Assembly: GCF_001644645.1 (NCBI RefSeq)
Contig: NZ_CP011390.1
Span: 4,598,501 to 4,662,500 of the forward strand
DNA length: 64,000 nt
Direction of reading: 5' to 3'
Source of the DNA: Flavisolibacter tropicus
Lineage (GTDB): Bacteria > Bacteroidota > Bacteroidia > Chitinophagales > Chitinophagaceae
Part shown: piece by piece, positions 1 through 8,249 of the stretch
How the letters are laid out: each line of letters starts with the position of its first letter
Numbering within the stretch: position 1 is the first letter of the stretch
The notes under the pieces: model-generated
What the model saw: only the letters and a program-made list of their open reading frames with translations
Told to the model about the DNA's origin: nothing
Database searches by the model: none
Translations under genes and position numbers: made by a program

Positions 1-108
1 ATATATTAGTAGATGATTTGCTTGCATGGTGTTGCTTTAGCAATTACTAATTCATCGTTTATTGATCTGGTTTTTTTAATAAAAAATGAATGCTAAATGG
101 TACGCTAT

Positions 109-540
109 TTAGGCTTCTTGTAATGTGGCAATGTCAAGCTTATTCATTTTTAGAATCGCTTGCATAACGCGCTCTCCTTTTGCAGGATCCCTCATTAATT
201 GTCCAATAATACTTGGTATGATCTGCCAGGATAAACCATAGCGATCTTTTAGCCAGCCACAGCGACTTTCCTGTCCGCCTTCTGAAAGTTTGTTCCAGTA
301 ATAATCAATTTCTTCCTGGGTTTCACATTCCACTACCAATGATACTGCTTCGTTAAAGGTAAACATTGGCCCTCCATTCAAACCCATAAATTTCCTTCCA
401 TTCAATTCAAAGGTGACAACCATAGGTGTGTCGGTAGTGATCTTTGCGTTTTTAAATACAGAGCAGTAAAAGGTAGCGGCTTCTTTGGCTTTTCCATCAA
501 ACCATAAGCATACTGTAATGGGATTGTTTGTAGTAATCAT
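109..540 (-). CDS. VOC family (PhnB/glyoxalase-like) protein
   Basis: This is a small single-domain protein of the vicinal-oxygen-chelate superfamily, closest in style to the PhnB / 3-demethylubiquinone-9 methyltransferase-like group. The visible features are CLWFDGKAKEAATFYCSVF near the N-terminus, FMGLNGGPMFTFNEAVS in the middle, and CGWLKDRYGLSWQIIPSII followed by a short helical tail with MRDPAKGERVMQAILKM, which is the usual PhnB-like ending. The reading frame is open 15 codons further upstream, but I chose the ATG at 540 because the protein then begins MITTNNPITVCLWF, as family members do. The substrate cannot be read from sequence; many members are annotated as enzymes without proof. 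It stands alone, divergent from the thioredoxin-like gene. Confidence 0.85.
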   Translation of the reverse strand: MITTNNPITVCLWFDGKAKEAATFYCSVFKNAKITTDTPMVVTFELNGRKFMGLNGGPMFTFNEAVSLVVECETQEEIDYYWNKLSEGGQESRCGWLKDRYGLSWQIIPSIIGQLMRDPAKGERVMQAILKMNKLDIATLQEA

Positions 541-732
541 GATGTAAGTATATGTTGTGTTTGTATCTGCAAGTTCGCATAACAATTAGATATTGTACAG
601 GGGTAAAAGCGACATTTTTGAGAGTGAATGCGGCAAGTAAAGGAAAAGGTTTGTTTAGATAATGCTACACAAATATTTAATTATCTTCCCATGAACTTAC
701 TACCAAACTCTAACTGAAATGTTTTCATTACT

Positions 733-2163
733 ATGAAACTAACTTGGCTCTTCTTGCTACTGTTTTTATTTGCCTCTTGTCGATCTTCAAAACTTCTGGA
801 AACCCCCTCCTTACCTGTTACTTTTGAAGGAGATAGTTTGTTCTTTGATGGTTTAGATAGAGAGTGGATAGGATATAGTGCACTGTCGAATGTAGTACGT
901 TTGTCAGTTGAATTAAGGCCAAATCAAAAGCTGTCGGTACCAATCAGTCGGCCTACACGTTTCGCTAGATATGCTACCTCGTACACGGTTTATCCGGGAG
1001 AAAACATAACTATTACAATTGATGAAAATGGCAACCCTTTTTTTGTAAGTAAGGGAAATGAGGAACGCAGCCGAGAGATGCGCTTCGAGGCAGCATTTCA
1101 GCAATTGAATTATAGACTTATACCTAAATTCCCACCCCGTACAAAAGAGTATTCTATCGATAGCATTTTACTCTTTGAACAACAAATAATAGGCGAAGTG
1201 CCTGCGTATATCAATCGCTCTAAAGCGTTGCTGGATTCATTAGCTACTGCTTATACAATCAGTGAAAATCTTAAGTCAATAACGAGAATTAAGCTGGAGA
1301 ATGAGCACCGATCGATGCTGTATGGCTTTTATTTCGATTACCAGCAGGAGTTAAAGGCGCACAGTCTATATGTACAAAAGCTAAGAACATTGTTGTCAAC
1401 TTTTAATTCCATTAAGGAAAAACAACAAATTTATTATGGAGGCTCACTGTTGATTGAACGGGTTATGCCAGAATTAATGCCGGTAAAAGATAGGGTAAGA
1501 GAAGATAGGCAGCTAAGGGACGTTATGGATACGGTCAATAAAAACCTTAAGGCACTTTCCCGTGACTTTTATCTTACCCAGGTAATGTACCATGCGCTTT
1601 ATAGGCGTGTACCTGTTTCAAAAAGAAGTCTGCGTACTTATTACCGCTCTTGTAAAGATGTATCGTATGAATCTATTGTTAGAAACTTAGTTGCACAACA
1701 AAAAATGTATGCAGCACAGTCCAAGCAAAAAAAGGATAATCGCCTCATTGCTTTCGCAGATTCTAAAGTTTATACACTGGGAGAAGTGTTAGCTCAACAC
1801 AAAGGTAAATTGGTTCTTGTGGATATCTGGGCAAGTTGGTGTGTACCATGTCAAGAGCAACAACCATATATGGAAAAACTGCATAAAAGACTGGCGGAAG
1901 AAAACATTAGTTTTCTGTATTTGTCAATGGATAGAGATCTTTTAAAATGGCAGTTGCGTAGTGGTGAGTTGAACTTGGATCCATCTCTTTCTTTTGTCTT
2001 TGAAAATTTTGAAAACCAATCTTTTCTTAAAAAATATAAGATTGAAACTATTCCACGCTACTTGCTACTTGATGAAAATGGTAATATAATTAATGCTGAC
2101 GCCCCAACACCTGACACTGGTGAGCTTGAGAAACTGATTCAAAAACACTTGATAAAAGAATGA
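733..2163 (+). CDS. Lipoprotein with C-terminal TlpA/ResA-like thioredoxin domain
   Basis: The 476-residue protein starts with a lipoprotein signal peptide (lipobox FASC, Cys16), so it is probably anchored in the periplasm or outer membrane. The first ~330 residues have no domain I recognise and are mostly helical and charged. A thioredoxin fold follows, with the redox motif WASWCVPC (Cys370 and Cys373) after LVLVDIW, a later YLSMDRD, and the cis-Pro segment IETIPRYLLLDENG. This is the TlpA/ResA/AhpC-TSA-type architecture common in Bacteroidota, where it serves disulfide exchange in the envelope. The partner is unknown. The gene is monocistronic as far as can be seen. Confidence 0.9.
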   Translation: MKLTWLFLLLFLFASCRSSKLLETPSLPVTFEGDSLFFDGLDREWIGYSALSNVVRLSVELRPNQKLSVPISRPTRFARYATSYTVYPGENITITIDENGNPFFVSKGNEERSREMRFEAAFQQLNYRLIPKFPPRTKEYSIDSILLFEQQIIGEVPAYINRSKALLDSLATAYTISENLKSITRIKLENEHRSMLYGFYFDYQQELKAHSLYVQKLRTLLSTFNSIKEKQQIYYGGSLLIERVMPELMPVKDRVREDRQLRDVMDTVNKNLKALSRDFYLTQVMYHALYRRVPVSKRSLRTYYRSCKDVSYESIVRNLVAQQKMYAAQSKQKKDNRLIAFADSKVYTLGEVLAQHKGKLVLVDIWASWCVPCQEQQPYMEKLHKRLAEENISFLYLSMDRDLLKWQLRSGELNLDPSLSFVFENFENQSFLKKYKIETIPRYLLLDENGNIINADAPTPDTGELEKLIQKHLIKE

Positions 2164-2275
2164 CAGTACAAAATAGCTATTTCATTTCTCTCAGAAGTGA
2201 GATAGTTAAAATGGAGTAGATACTAAAAGACTAAATGTGCAGCAATAGTTAATTGTCCTCGGTGCTAGGTTTCAT

Positions 2276-2710
2276 TTACCGGTTATTCAATCGAATCACC
2301 AGGCTGGCTGCCGGGAAGGCTCGTGCATTTCTTATGATATTATCAGGTAGCAGTATTCTTTCTTGATTCAGGCTTATATTCCCTGCTATTCTTCGGTTAC
2401 GCCCTGATGCTACAAAAAAAGCGATGCTGCTGACTAAAGCTCCGGCACTAATAATCGCACATACCTTTGTTATTTCATGATAACCCTGTTCGTCTCCAGC
2501 GCCTGCCGGTGAAGTAATACCCATATTAAAAGTAGCAGCCGAAATAATCGCGGAAGTAACGCCAGCAGTCATTAAAATCCATGCAGTCGTTTTTTGTGAT
2601 TTGCTTTTTCTCAGTAAATCTTCTTTTGCAGATAATCGAAACGTTGAGTCTTGCGAAATGGTTTTGGTAAATAACAGTAATAATGTGAGTGAAAAAATGA
2701 CCTTTTTCAT
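2276..2710 (-). CDS. Small exported or membrane protein of unknown function
   Basis: I do not recognise this 144-residue protein. It has an N-terminal signal peptide (MKKVIFSLTLLLLFTKTISQ), a charged stretch, and two predicted membrane helices: about residues 42-62 (WILMTAGVTSAIISAATF) and 83-104 (VCAIISAGALVSSIAFFVAS). A short basic tail with RNNR ends the protein. Two-helix proteins with a signal peptide of this kind are frequent in Chitinophagaceae, often with no known role. It is transcribed alone, convergent with the thioredoxin-like gene, and the normal start ATG is followed by a lysine-rich signal, supporting the chosen start. Confidence 0.75.
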   Translation of the reverse strand: MKKVIFSLTLLLLFTKTISQDSTFRLSAKEDLLRKSKSQKTTAWILMTAGVTSAIISAATFNMGITSPAGAGDEQGYHEITKVCAIISAGALVSSIAFFVASGRNRRIAGNISLNQERILLPDNIIRNARAFPAASLVIRLNNR

Positions 2711-2891
2711 AATGATGGTTTATGCCTACTCTTTCAACATGCAGTTTTCGGCATCCCTGAGTCTTATCAGGATATGATAGTAAAAGGTCAAACAGTTAGT
2801 GGGGGCTGATAGTTTCCCTTCTAATTTACAAAATGAGTTTTAGGAATGCAATGTTTGCCGCATCTGCGCGAAACTTCTGAAGGCATTTTCC

Positions 2892-2924
2892 CTTGTCAAC
2901 TTGTAACCCTTTCAACTTGTCAAC
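2892..2924. repeat. Short imperfect direct repeat
   Basis: The 9-mer cttgtcaac occurs at 2892-2900 and again at 2916-2924, with caacttgt also twice. It lies just downstream of the receiver gene ending at 2940 and resembles the simple dispersed words found elsewhere in the window (11.4-12.0 and 62.4 kb). No function is visible. Confidence 0.5.
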
Positions 2925-2939
2925 CTCCCTTTTCACTTC

Positions 2940-3389
2940 TCACGTCTGACTAAGCGCTACATGCTTTGAAACCAAGTTTGCCAGGTCTTCAATTTTTACT
3001 GGCTTTGTTAGCACATCATCTGCACTGCAACCATCCAGTACAGCACGGGCATTGGAGGTATGGCTTACTAATAACAATACAGGTATGCCAATCGATTTCT
3101 TTAAATACTTACAAGTATCATAGGCATTAAAGCCCGGCAACTCGGGATTCACAATTACCACACCTACATGGTGTTGCTCAGCTTTTTCCACCAGCTCATT
3201 GGGGCTGTTCAATACTTGCACTTCAAAATCATGTTCTGTCAGGCCTGATTGTATACTAGACAGTACTTTTTCGTCATTATCACACACTAACACGGTTCTA
3301 TTAGGATCTGCCATAATACCTGGTTTATAGTATTTACCATGTACAATGGTTGTGCCGGCAGGTGCCTGCGACTGGGTATTTTCTGCCAC
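2940..3389 (-). CDS. Degenerate response-regulator receiver protein (no phospho-acceptor Asp)
   Basis: A stand-alone CheY-like domain of about 120 residues follows a 25-residue N-terminal extension. The acidic pocket (VLVCDND, residues 33-39) and the conserved lysine (LTKP) are present. However, the phospho-acceptor position in VVIVNPELPG is Asn81 (codon AAT, 3147-3149) instead of Asp. The domain is therefore a pseudo-receiver that should not be phosphorylated in the usual way, though it could still bind partners. The start at 3389 gives 149 residues; an internal Met26 (MADPNRTVLV) is an alternative start that keeps the whole domain. No effector domain is attached. It lies near other stand-alone receivers. 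Confidence 0.85.
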   Translation of the reverse strand: MAENTQSQAPAGTTIVHGKYYKPGIMADPNRTVLVCDNDEKVLSSIQSGLTEHDFEVQVLNSPNELVEKAEQHHVGVVIVNPELPGFNAYDTCKYLKKSIGIPVLLLVSHTSNARAVLDGCSADDVLTKPVKIEDLANLVSKHVALSQT

Positions 3390-3639
3390 GGAAAGGCGGC
3401 GTCAATCATATTTTCTATTGGATTGGCCTCTGCCGGCAAGGTAGGGATAGGGGCTAGCTCTATATTGAAATAAAGCGTCTAATGCTTTCCGGCAGGTGTG
3501 CATTTCTTTTATTGTTGGGGCTTGACTGGCTGCAGAAGATTCAATAGTTTTAATGTGCTAATGTCTATGGAATTCGTCACTAGACATCCAAGTATATGAA
3601 AGCCCTTGGCATTTAAATTGACAAAAAAAGGGTGTGAAC

Positions 3640-4077
3640 ATGAATGATACGACGATGAAACCATCTGTACTTTTGATAGATGATGATCCTGACGACCTGT
3701 TCTTTTTAACGGAAGCTTTTCAGCAGGTAGACGACAACTACTCATATGTGGAAGCTTATGATGGCGAGGCTGCCTTGACACTATTAAAGGATATGAAAAG
3801 CAGAAATGAGCAGCCGGCCTTAATAGTACTGGACATCAATATGCCCATATTATCGGGTACAGAACTCCTCACAATTTTTAAAGACAACCCCGATTATTAT
3901 AACATCCCCGTAGTGGTATTCACTACTTCTTCAAGTGCGCTCGACCGGCAATATTGCAGGCAATACCAGGTAGAGCTGATTACGAAACCCCAGAGCCATA
4001 AAGGGCTTTATGCGGTAGCTAAATATATGTTGCGTTACTGTCAGCCAGGGGTGGTTCCCTCTAAAGCGGCCAGTTGA
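3640..4077 (+). CDS. Single-domain response regulator (CheY/Rcp1-like)
   Basis: This protein of about 145 residues is one receiver domain with no output domain. The acidic residues are in LLIDDDPDD, the phospho-acceptor Asp65 is in IVLDINMP, the Thr/Ser position is VFTTSSS, and the conserved Lys is in LITKP. The DDPDD and DINMP signatures are typical of the Rcp1-like receivers that partner with phytochrome-type or PAS histidine kinases. I use the ATG at 3640; an in-frame GTG two codons upstream is possible. No kinase is adjacent, so the partner is unknown. Confidence 0.9.
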   Translation: MNDTTMKPSVLLIDDDPDDLFFLTEAFQQVDDNYSYVEAYDGEAALTLLKDMKSRNEQPALIVLDINMPILSGTELLTIFKDNPDYYNIPVVVFTTSSSALDRQYCRQYQVELITKPQSHKGLYAVAKYMLRYCQPGVVPSKAAS

Positions 4078-4128
4078 AAATGCAGGGGCATAAAAGTTGT
4101 AATATTCTGGTTCGATAGTTTATTTCTT

Positions 4129-4320
4129 ATGCAGCACGAATTTGAGCACCTGAATTATTTTGAGCTACATGCCCTACTTATTGATAAGAACAAAGAATTT
4201 ACTAACGGAATTAAAGCTGGTAAAAACCATAGTGAGCTTCAGACTATCTACAATAGCATTAATGAAGTATATCGGGAACTTCGCGACCGGAAGGCTCAGC
4301 CAATAGCTATTAACAGTTAA
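4129..4320 (+). CDS. Small hypothetical protein (63 aa)
   Basis: A 63-residue protein beginning MQHEFEHLNYFELHALLIDKN, rich in Glu, Asn and Lys and predicted to be helical (a probable helical hairpin). It has no signal peptide or membrane segment. It starts 51 bp after the receiver gene on the same strand and may be co-transcribed with it. I do not recognise the family; small proteins next to receivers are common in this group but mostly uncharacterised. Confidence 0.55.
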   Translation: MQHEFEHLNYFELHALLIDKNKEFTNGIKAGKNHSELQTIYNSINEVYRELRDRKAQPIAINS

Positions 4321-4366
4321 ATAGTTTGTTTTCCCCCGCTTAAGCCGTTTATTGGCGGCTAATACC

Positions 4367-4374
4367 TACTTTTG
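4367..4374 (+). promoter_or_regulatory. Bacteroidota-type -7 box upstream of the desaturase
   Basis: TACTTTTG matches the TAnnTTTG -7 consensus of Bacteroidota primary sigma promoters. It ends 29 bp before the GTG start of the desaturase gene, which would give a leader of about 20 nt. No convincing -33 TTTG is seen at the usual spacing. Confidence 0.45.
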
Positions 4375-4403
4375 GAACTTTTCAGAAATTTAAAACGAGA
4401 GCT

Positions 4404-5162
4404 GTGCTTGCGATCATCCTATTTTTTGTATTGCATTGGTATTTATCGCTATTTGCCCAGTCCTTTTTTCATCACCGGTATGCCGCGCATAAGGCATTTA
4501 CGATGGGTAAAGGTTGGGAGCGCTTTTTCTTTATCTATTCTTACATCACGCAGGGCTCTTCTTACATGAGTCCCCGCGTGTACGGCATTATGCACCGTAT
4601 CCATCATGCGTATACGGATACGGAAGACGATCCGCATTCTCCGGCATATGATAAGAATATCATGGCCATGATGTGGCGTACCAGCATTACCTATGTAAAT
4701 ATTATGTATGGACGAATGGAGGTAGAAGAGCGTTTTACGAAAAATGTACCTAATTGGGGTTGGTTTGACCGCTGGGGCAATACCTGGTACTCGCGTATTT
4801 TATGGTCGGCTGTGTATATATGGTTTTATGTGGTGTTTGCTCCTTCGGCCTGGTGGTACCTGCTTATTCCTGTCCATATTGTTATGGGGCCTGTTCATGG
4901 GGTGATCATCAATTGGTTTGCACACAAGTACGGCCATGTAAACTTTGAAACGGATAATACTTCCAAAAACCTGTTCAAAGTAGATTGGTTAATGTTGGGC
5001 GAAGGGTATCACAACAATCATCACAAGTTTCCCTCCCGTACCAACTTTGCTGCTAAGAGGGGAGAGTTTGATCCTATCTATCCAGTTATTGTGTTATTGC
5101 TTAAGCTAAAGGTCATACGCGTGACGACAGTACCCGTAAAAGCACAATCGGTACATTCCTAA
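4404..5162 (+). CDS. Membrane fatty-acid (acyl-CoA/acyl-lipid) desaturase
   Basis: The protein has the three histidine boxes of the type 1 fatty-acid desaturase family: FHHRYAAH near residue 24, MHRIHHAYTD near residue 62, and EGYHNNHH near residue 205. These ligate the di-iron centre. Hydrophobic segments between the boxes fit an integral inner-membrane enzyme of the delta-9 type that introduces a double bond into acyl chains. The start is a GTG at 4404; the frame is closed by a stop at 4341 and has no ATG upstream, and the -7 box at 4367 fits this start. At 252 residues it is compact for the family. A strong terminator follows directly. Confidence 0.9.
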   Translation: MLAIILFFVLHWYLSLFAQSFFHHRYAAHKAFTMGKGWERFFFIYSYITQGSSYMSPRVYGIMHRIHHAYTDTEDDPHSPAYDKNIMAMMWRTSITYVNIMYGRMEVEERFTKNVPNWGWFDRWGNTWYSRILWSAVYIWFYVVFAPSAWWYLLIPVHIVMGPVHGVIINWFAHKYGHVNFETDNTSKNLFKVDWLMLGEGYHNNHHKFPSRTNFAAKRGEFDPIYPVIVLLLKLKVIRVTTVPVKAQSVHS

Positions 5163-5163
5163 T

Positions 5164-5200
5164 AAAAAAAGCGGCTCCCGAAACAGGAGCCGCTTTTTTT
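5164..5200. terminator. Rho-independent terminator after the desaturase
   Basis: A perfect 9-bp stem (5170-5178 agcggctcc with 5186-5194) and a 7-nt loop, with an A run before it and a T run after it, so it can work in both directions. Confidence 0.9.
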
Positions 5201-5276
5201 ATTGTCTGAGAAAAGATTCGTGTCAATAGTAGCTTATTAACAAGCGAGCTCTATTATTCACCATTCACTACCGACT

Positions 5277-5360
5277 CCATACTCATCACTCATTACTCAC
5301 CACTCACCATTGCCTTTCCTACTGTGGACTGTCGTCTGTCGACTTAACCCATCACTCATC
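5277..5360. repeat. Dispersed simple repeat (cactcacc / gactgtcgtctgtcgac words)
   Basis: This region holds ctcattactcaccactcacc (5287-5306) and then ggactgtcgtctgtcgac (about 5325-5342). The same words recur at 11.43-11.52 kb (inverted) and 11.89-11.98 kb. It lies between the desaturase terminator and the SMR gene and codes for nothing visible. Confidence 0.8.
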
Positions 5361-5362
5361 TC

Positions 5363-5692
5363 CTAATGGTTAGAAACATACTTTAAACCAATGATAGAGC
5401 CAATCAATGTCGTTAGGAAGAAGATGCGCCATAATTGCGCTGGTTCCTTGAAGAAAAGGATACCAATAATAGCCGTTCCCGCAGCACCAATGCCTGTCCA
5501 TACAGCATAGGCTGTTCCCATAGGCAATGTAAGTGTAGCTCTATATAGTAGATACATACTTAAGGTCAGGGAAATAAAAAAGCCTGATAACCATACGATA
5601 TAAGCCGTGCCGGTTGCTTCTTTTGCTTTACTTAAACAAGTGGTGAATCCTACTTCAAAAAATCCGGCAATAATCAATATAAGCCAAGCCAT
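5363..5692 (-). CDS. SMR-family exporter, SugE/Gdx type
   Basis: A 109-residue protein with four predicted membrane helices, the size of small multidrug resistance transporters. The essential glutamate lies in IAGFFEVGF (Glu13), and the segment LPMGTAYAVWTGIGAAGTAI is the signature of the SugE/Gdx subfamily, whose studied members exchange guanidinium or quaternary ammonium ions for protons. SMR proteins act as antiparallel dimers in the inner membrane. Only one SMR gene is present, so it would have to work as a homodimer. I see no guanidine riboswitch upstream. Family assignment is firm; the substrate is inferred. Confidence 0.92.
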   Translation of the reverse strand: MAWLILIIAGFFEVGFTTCLSKAKEATGTAYIVWLSGFFISLTLSMYLLYRATLTLPMGTAYAVWTGIGAAGTAIIGILFFKEPAQLWRIFFLTTLIGSIIGLKYVSNH

Positions 5693-5895
5693 AACAATGT
5701 GTTTGGGTTAAACCGGTAAAGATATCAGCTCTTCCATATGTTGGGCTGTTAATTTTAAAAAGATGTCATACTCATTCGCTTAGGACAGGGGCTTGCTCAC
5801 ACCCTTAAACTTGCTCTAATTATTTGCGCCTAACGTTTAACTGGCATCATTCCTGTGCGATTTTTTAGGTAACCCGATTTGTTGTTTTAAAACAT

Positions 5896-6141
5896 ATGCT
5901 TATGAAAGATGCTGACAACCATCCTGGCGAACGTGGCGTGGATGCCGGGAGCTCCGGCCGGCAAAAAAAGACAAACGGTAAGCGTGGAAATGCTGCTCCC
6001 CATACGCTGGTGAGTAATGAACCAAAAGCAGTCCGTTCTCAAGAAGAAGATTCAAAGAGGCACCAGGTAGTAAAAGAGAATAAGAGAAGTTCGAGACCTT
6101 CCACGGGGCCTGAGGATTGGGGCGGATATAATGGATATTAG
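5896..6141 (+). CDS. Small, highly charged, probably disordered protein
   Basis: An 81-residue frame rich in Lys, Arg, Glu, Ser, Gly and Pro with no hydrophobic core, ending in WGGYNGY. Its start may be the ATG at 5896 or the one at 5902. Similar short, basic, disordered proteins are common in Chitinophagaceae, but I cannot name a family. The opposite strand also has an open frame here, but that frame has no recognisable features. The weak hairpin at 6209 lies downstream on the same strand, which supports a transcript in this direction. Moderate to low confidence that it is translated. Confidence 0.45.
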   Translation: MLMKDADNHPGERGVDAGSSGRQKKTNGKRGNAAPHTLVSNEPKAVRSQEEDSKRHQVVKENKRSSRPSTGPEDWGGYNGY

Positions 6142-6208
6142 CGTAATTCGAAAACGTATTGAATGATCTTGGTTTTGAGTAAGTTAACGCCTGATCGTTT
6201 GAAATCAT

Positions 6209-6236
6209 AAGGCCCCACATCAGCGGAGCCTTTTTT
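6209..6236 (+). terminator. Possible terminator
   Basis: An imperfect hairpin (aaggc / gcctt with an additional CC/GG pair) followed by six T residues. It would end the transcript of the small gene at 5896. Confidence 0.5.
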
Positions 6237-6252
6237 GTGGGGGATGTGTGTA

Positions 6253-6558
6253 TCAAGTAGCTTTTAGGTGTAAATACTCTGAAATGGCTTTGTTAGTACA
6301 GTTTATCAGCTCATCGGTAAGTGGCGATGAAAAATGCTGAGCTGTGGCCAACGGTTTAGCCAGGTTGAAAACAAGTTTCCCATCCGGCAAAAGAGACTGT
6401 AAATCCTTATCTGTATAACGTACCTGGCAATATGAGTCTCGACCTTCTTGCCATATACTCACTAATGCCGTATACAGTTGTTGGTGGAATGTGATATTGA
6501 TCGAAAACAGTCTTGTCACCGGCCTTCCATTTATCAGTTCAGGAAAGTTATAAAACAA
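6253..6558 (-). CDS. Hypothetical protein (101 aa)
   Basis: An unrecognised 101-residue soluble protein (MFYNFPELINGRPVTRLFSI at the N-terminus). The pattern suggests a small alpha/beta fold with amphipathic strands (ITFHQQLYTALVSIW, SYCQVRYTDKDL) and a C-terminal helix (LINCTNKAISEYLHL). There is no signal peptide and no membrane helix. It lies downstream of the protease gene on the same strand but is separated from it by a strong bidirectional terminator, so it probably has its own promoter. Confidence 0.6.
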   Translation of the reverse strand: MFYNFPELINGRPVTRLFSINITFHQQLYTALVSIWQEGRDSYCQVRYTDKDLQSLLPDGKLVFNLAKPLATAQHFSSPLTDELINCTNKAISEYLHLKAT

Positions 6559-6697
6559 GGCAGGGTTTTAGGGAAGAGGTTATTAACATCCAATAATGGA
6601 CGGTAATAATACAGCGAATAAAAGGGGTGTGAATAAATAGTGGCCATAAAAATAATGATTGAGTTAAGCGAATGCATTATCTGTAGAGAATCATACT

Positions 6698-6749
6698 ACT
6701 CATAAAACAATAAACCCCAGCAATTGCTGGGGTTTATTGTTTTATGAGT
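6698..6749. terminator. 52-bp perfect palindrome, bidirectional terminator
   Basis: Positions 6698-6723 are the exact reverse complement of 6724-6749, centred on caattg, with a GC block (ccccag/ctgggg) flanked by A/T tracts. As RNA from the minus strand it gives a very stable hairpin followed by U-rich sequence, 21 bp after the stop codon of the protease gene. It would work equally in both directions. Confidence 0.85.
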
Positions 6750-6769
6750 GTAGCGAGTAGAGCTTCGCC

Positions 6770-7933
6770 TTATTGATCCTTAAATAACTCAAGTGCGTGT
6801 TTAGCCACAATGCCAAAGTTAAATCCTTGTGCTTCGTCAAAACCCGCATAGTTTACGGCAATCAACTGGCCACAATCATTAATGACAGGAGAGCCGCTAG
6901 CACCGTGTGTAGAAGTAATGTTGTATTGAAGCGAAGTGCCGTCAGATTCTTTATTGATCTGGCCTTCATAGATCTGTACACGAATACCTTTTTTAGTAGA
7001 AGCCAGAGTGGTTCCCATAGGATAGCCTAGCATATATGCTTTTGTGCCTGGTTTAATATTCTGGTCTGCAGTGCTGGCACTGTCTAAATGGATAAAGTCT
7101 GTTACCTGCTTAGGTAGCTTTTTGTCCTTGGTTTGTACCAGGGCTACATCAATAGCATTATCGGAAGACAGGTTGATTACTTTACACGGAATGATACTGG
7201 AAGGAGATATTTCAGTGCCGTGCATGGCTATGTAAACCCGTACACGCTTTGGCGTGATCTTGATGTCAGATTGTGTGATATAGGCAACGTCATCAGATGG
7301 TTCTGCTGGTTCATGGCTTTCCTGCGTAGCTTGGGTCACCATGTCAGAGACTGATTCCCCGTCAGTTGTGCCTTGCGTAGTGTCCGTTACTTCTGTTGAG
7401 GCTGCATCCGTAGCTTCCTCTTCGCCATCGCCTTCATAATCCTGGTAACGGCTTTCCCAGTTGTTTATTAAAAACGATTTGATAGCGTTTGGAGCAATTT
7501 CAGCTTTTACAAAATAAGTAAGGGAGTTGGCTAAAGAGGTAGATTCTTCATTATAACTCCAAGGTTCTACTACGTGTTTGTTTGTAATTAACTGCCCATT
7601 ATTTGATACGAAAAAGGAGGTGCCGCTTACTGAAATTGGAGAGTTGTATTCATTGTATAAGGCCCAGTCGCCATTTATGTTCAAGGTGAAAGCAACTGGT
7701 GCCGAACCTTTTATGGATGCTTCATAAACATACTCTGTGAAAATAATGGGAACGGCAAACTTGTATTTATCATAAATAGATGTCTGATTAAGATTGCAGG
7801 TCATGGCTGGTGCATCTCCTTTGAACCAGTTGCTTTTCGCATACCAACCCATGCTAGCTACTGCTATAGCCAGTACGCTTGCAATGATGATGATTTTGGA
7901 TCTGTTAGGGTTTGTTTTGGTTTGTGTTTCCAT
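6770..7933 (-). CDS. Membrane-anchored trypsin-like serine protease (S1/HtrA-like)
   Basis: A 387-residue protein with one N-terminal membrane anchor (residues about 14-31, IIIIASVLAIAVASMGW) and a periplasmic trypsin-like domain. The catalytic triad can be read: His120 in LITNKHVV, Asp262 in NAIDVALVQ and Ser346 in HGASGSPV. An acidic, Thr/Ser/Glu-rich low-complexity insert (about residues 165-215) sits between His and Asp. There is no PDZ domain, unlike DegP/DegS. A lineage-specific role in envelope proteolysis is likely but the substrate is unknown. The ATG at 7933 is followed by a short charged N-tail, consistent with a signal anchor. Confidence 0.88.
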   Translation of the reverse strand: METQTKTNPNRSKIIIIASVLAIAVASMGWYAKSNWFKGDAPAMTCNLNQTSIYDKYKFAVPIIFTEYVYEASIKGSAPVAFTLNINGDWALYNEYNSPISVSGTSFFVSNNGQLITNKHVVEPWSYNEESTSLANSLTYFVKAEIAPNAIKSFLINNWESRYQDYEGDGEEEATDAASTEVTDTTQGTTDGESVSDMVTQATQESHEPAEPSDDVAYITQSDIKITPKRVRVYIAMHGTEISPSSIIPCKVINLSSDNAIDVALVQTKDKKLPKQVTDFIHLDSASTADQNIKPGTKAYMLGYPMGTTLASTKKGIRVQIYEGQINKESDGTSLQYNITSTHGASGSPVINDCGQLIAVNYAGFDEAQGFNFGIVAKHALELFKDQ

Positions 7934-8249
7934 ATAAGGATAAATGTTTTGACCTAATAGTTACTACTGCTGAGTTTTCTTTTTCATAACCCAGTAGTGT
8001 TACAAAGATTAGATGCGGGTACTACAAATTGACTTGAAAATGGTATGAATTGGAGAATATGCTGTACGTGTTACCAAAATACTTTGATCAGTGACCAGGT
8101 ATTGCTGGTTTAGCAAATAGTGTGTTCCTGCACCCTGAAAATTGTTGTACCGAAATGTTGGCAATTCTACTTGGTAGCAAGGAATTTAGGGCATAGTCAG
8201 CTGTTGTAATGGCTATTGAAAATAGGTAAATTAGCAGTCAACTGCTGTT
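7934..8249. other. Intergenic stretch, little visible
   Basis: A 316-bp divergent promoter region between the protease and a receiver gene. It contains a short inverted repeat (actactg 7963-7969 / cagtagt 7992-7998) close to the protease start. No perfect TAnnTTTG box was found for either gene. Confidence 0.5.

Noticed and set aside
5900..6256. Minus-strand frame of 118 codons opposite the small charged protein
   Set aside because: Neither frame is certain, but this one has no start context or conserved features, and the hairpin at 6209 lies inside it.
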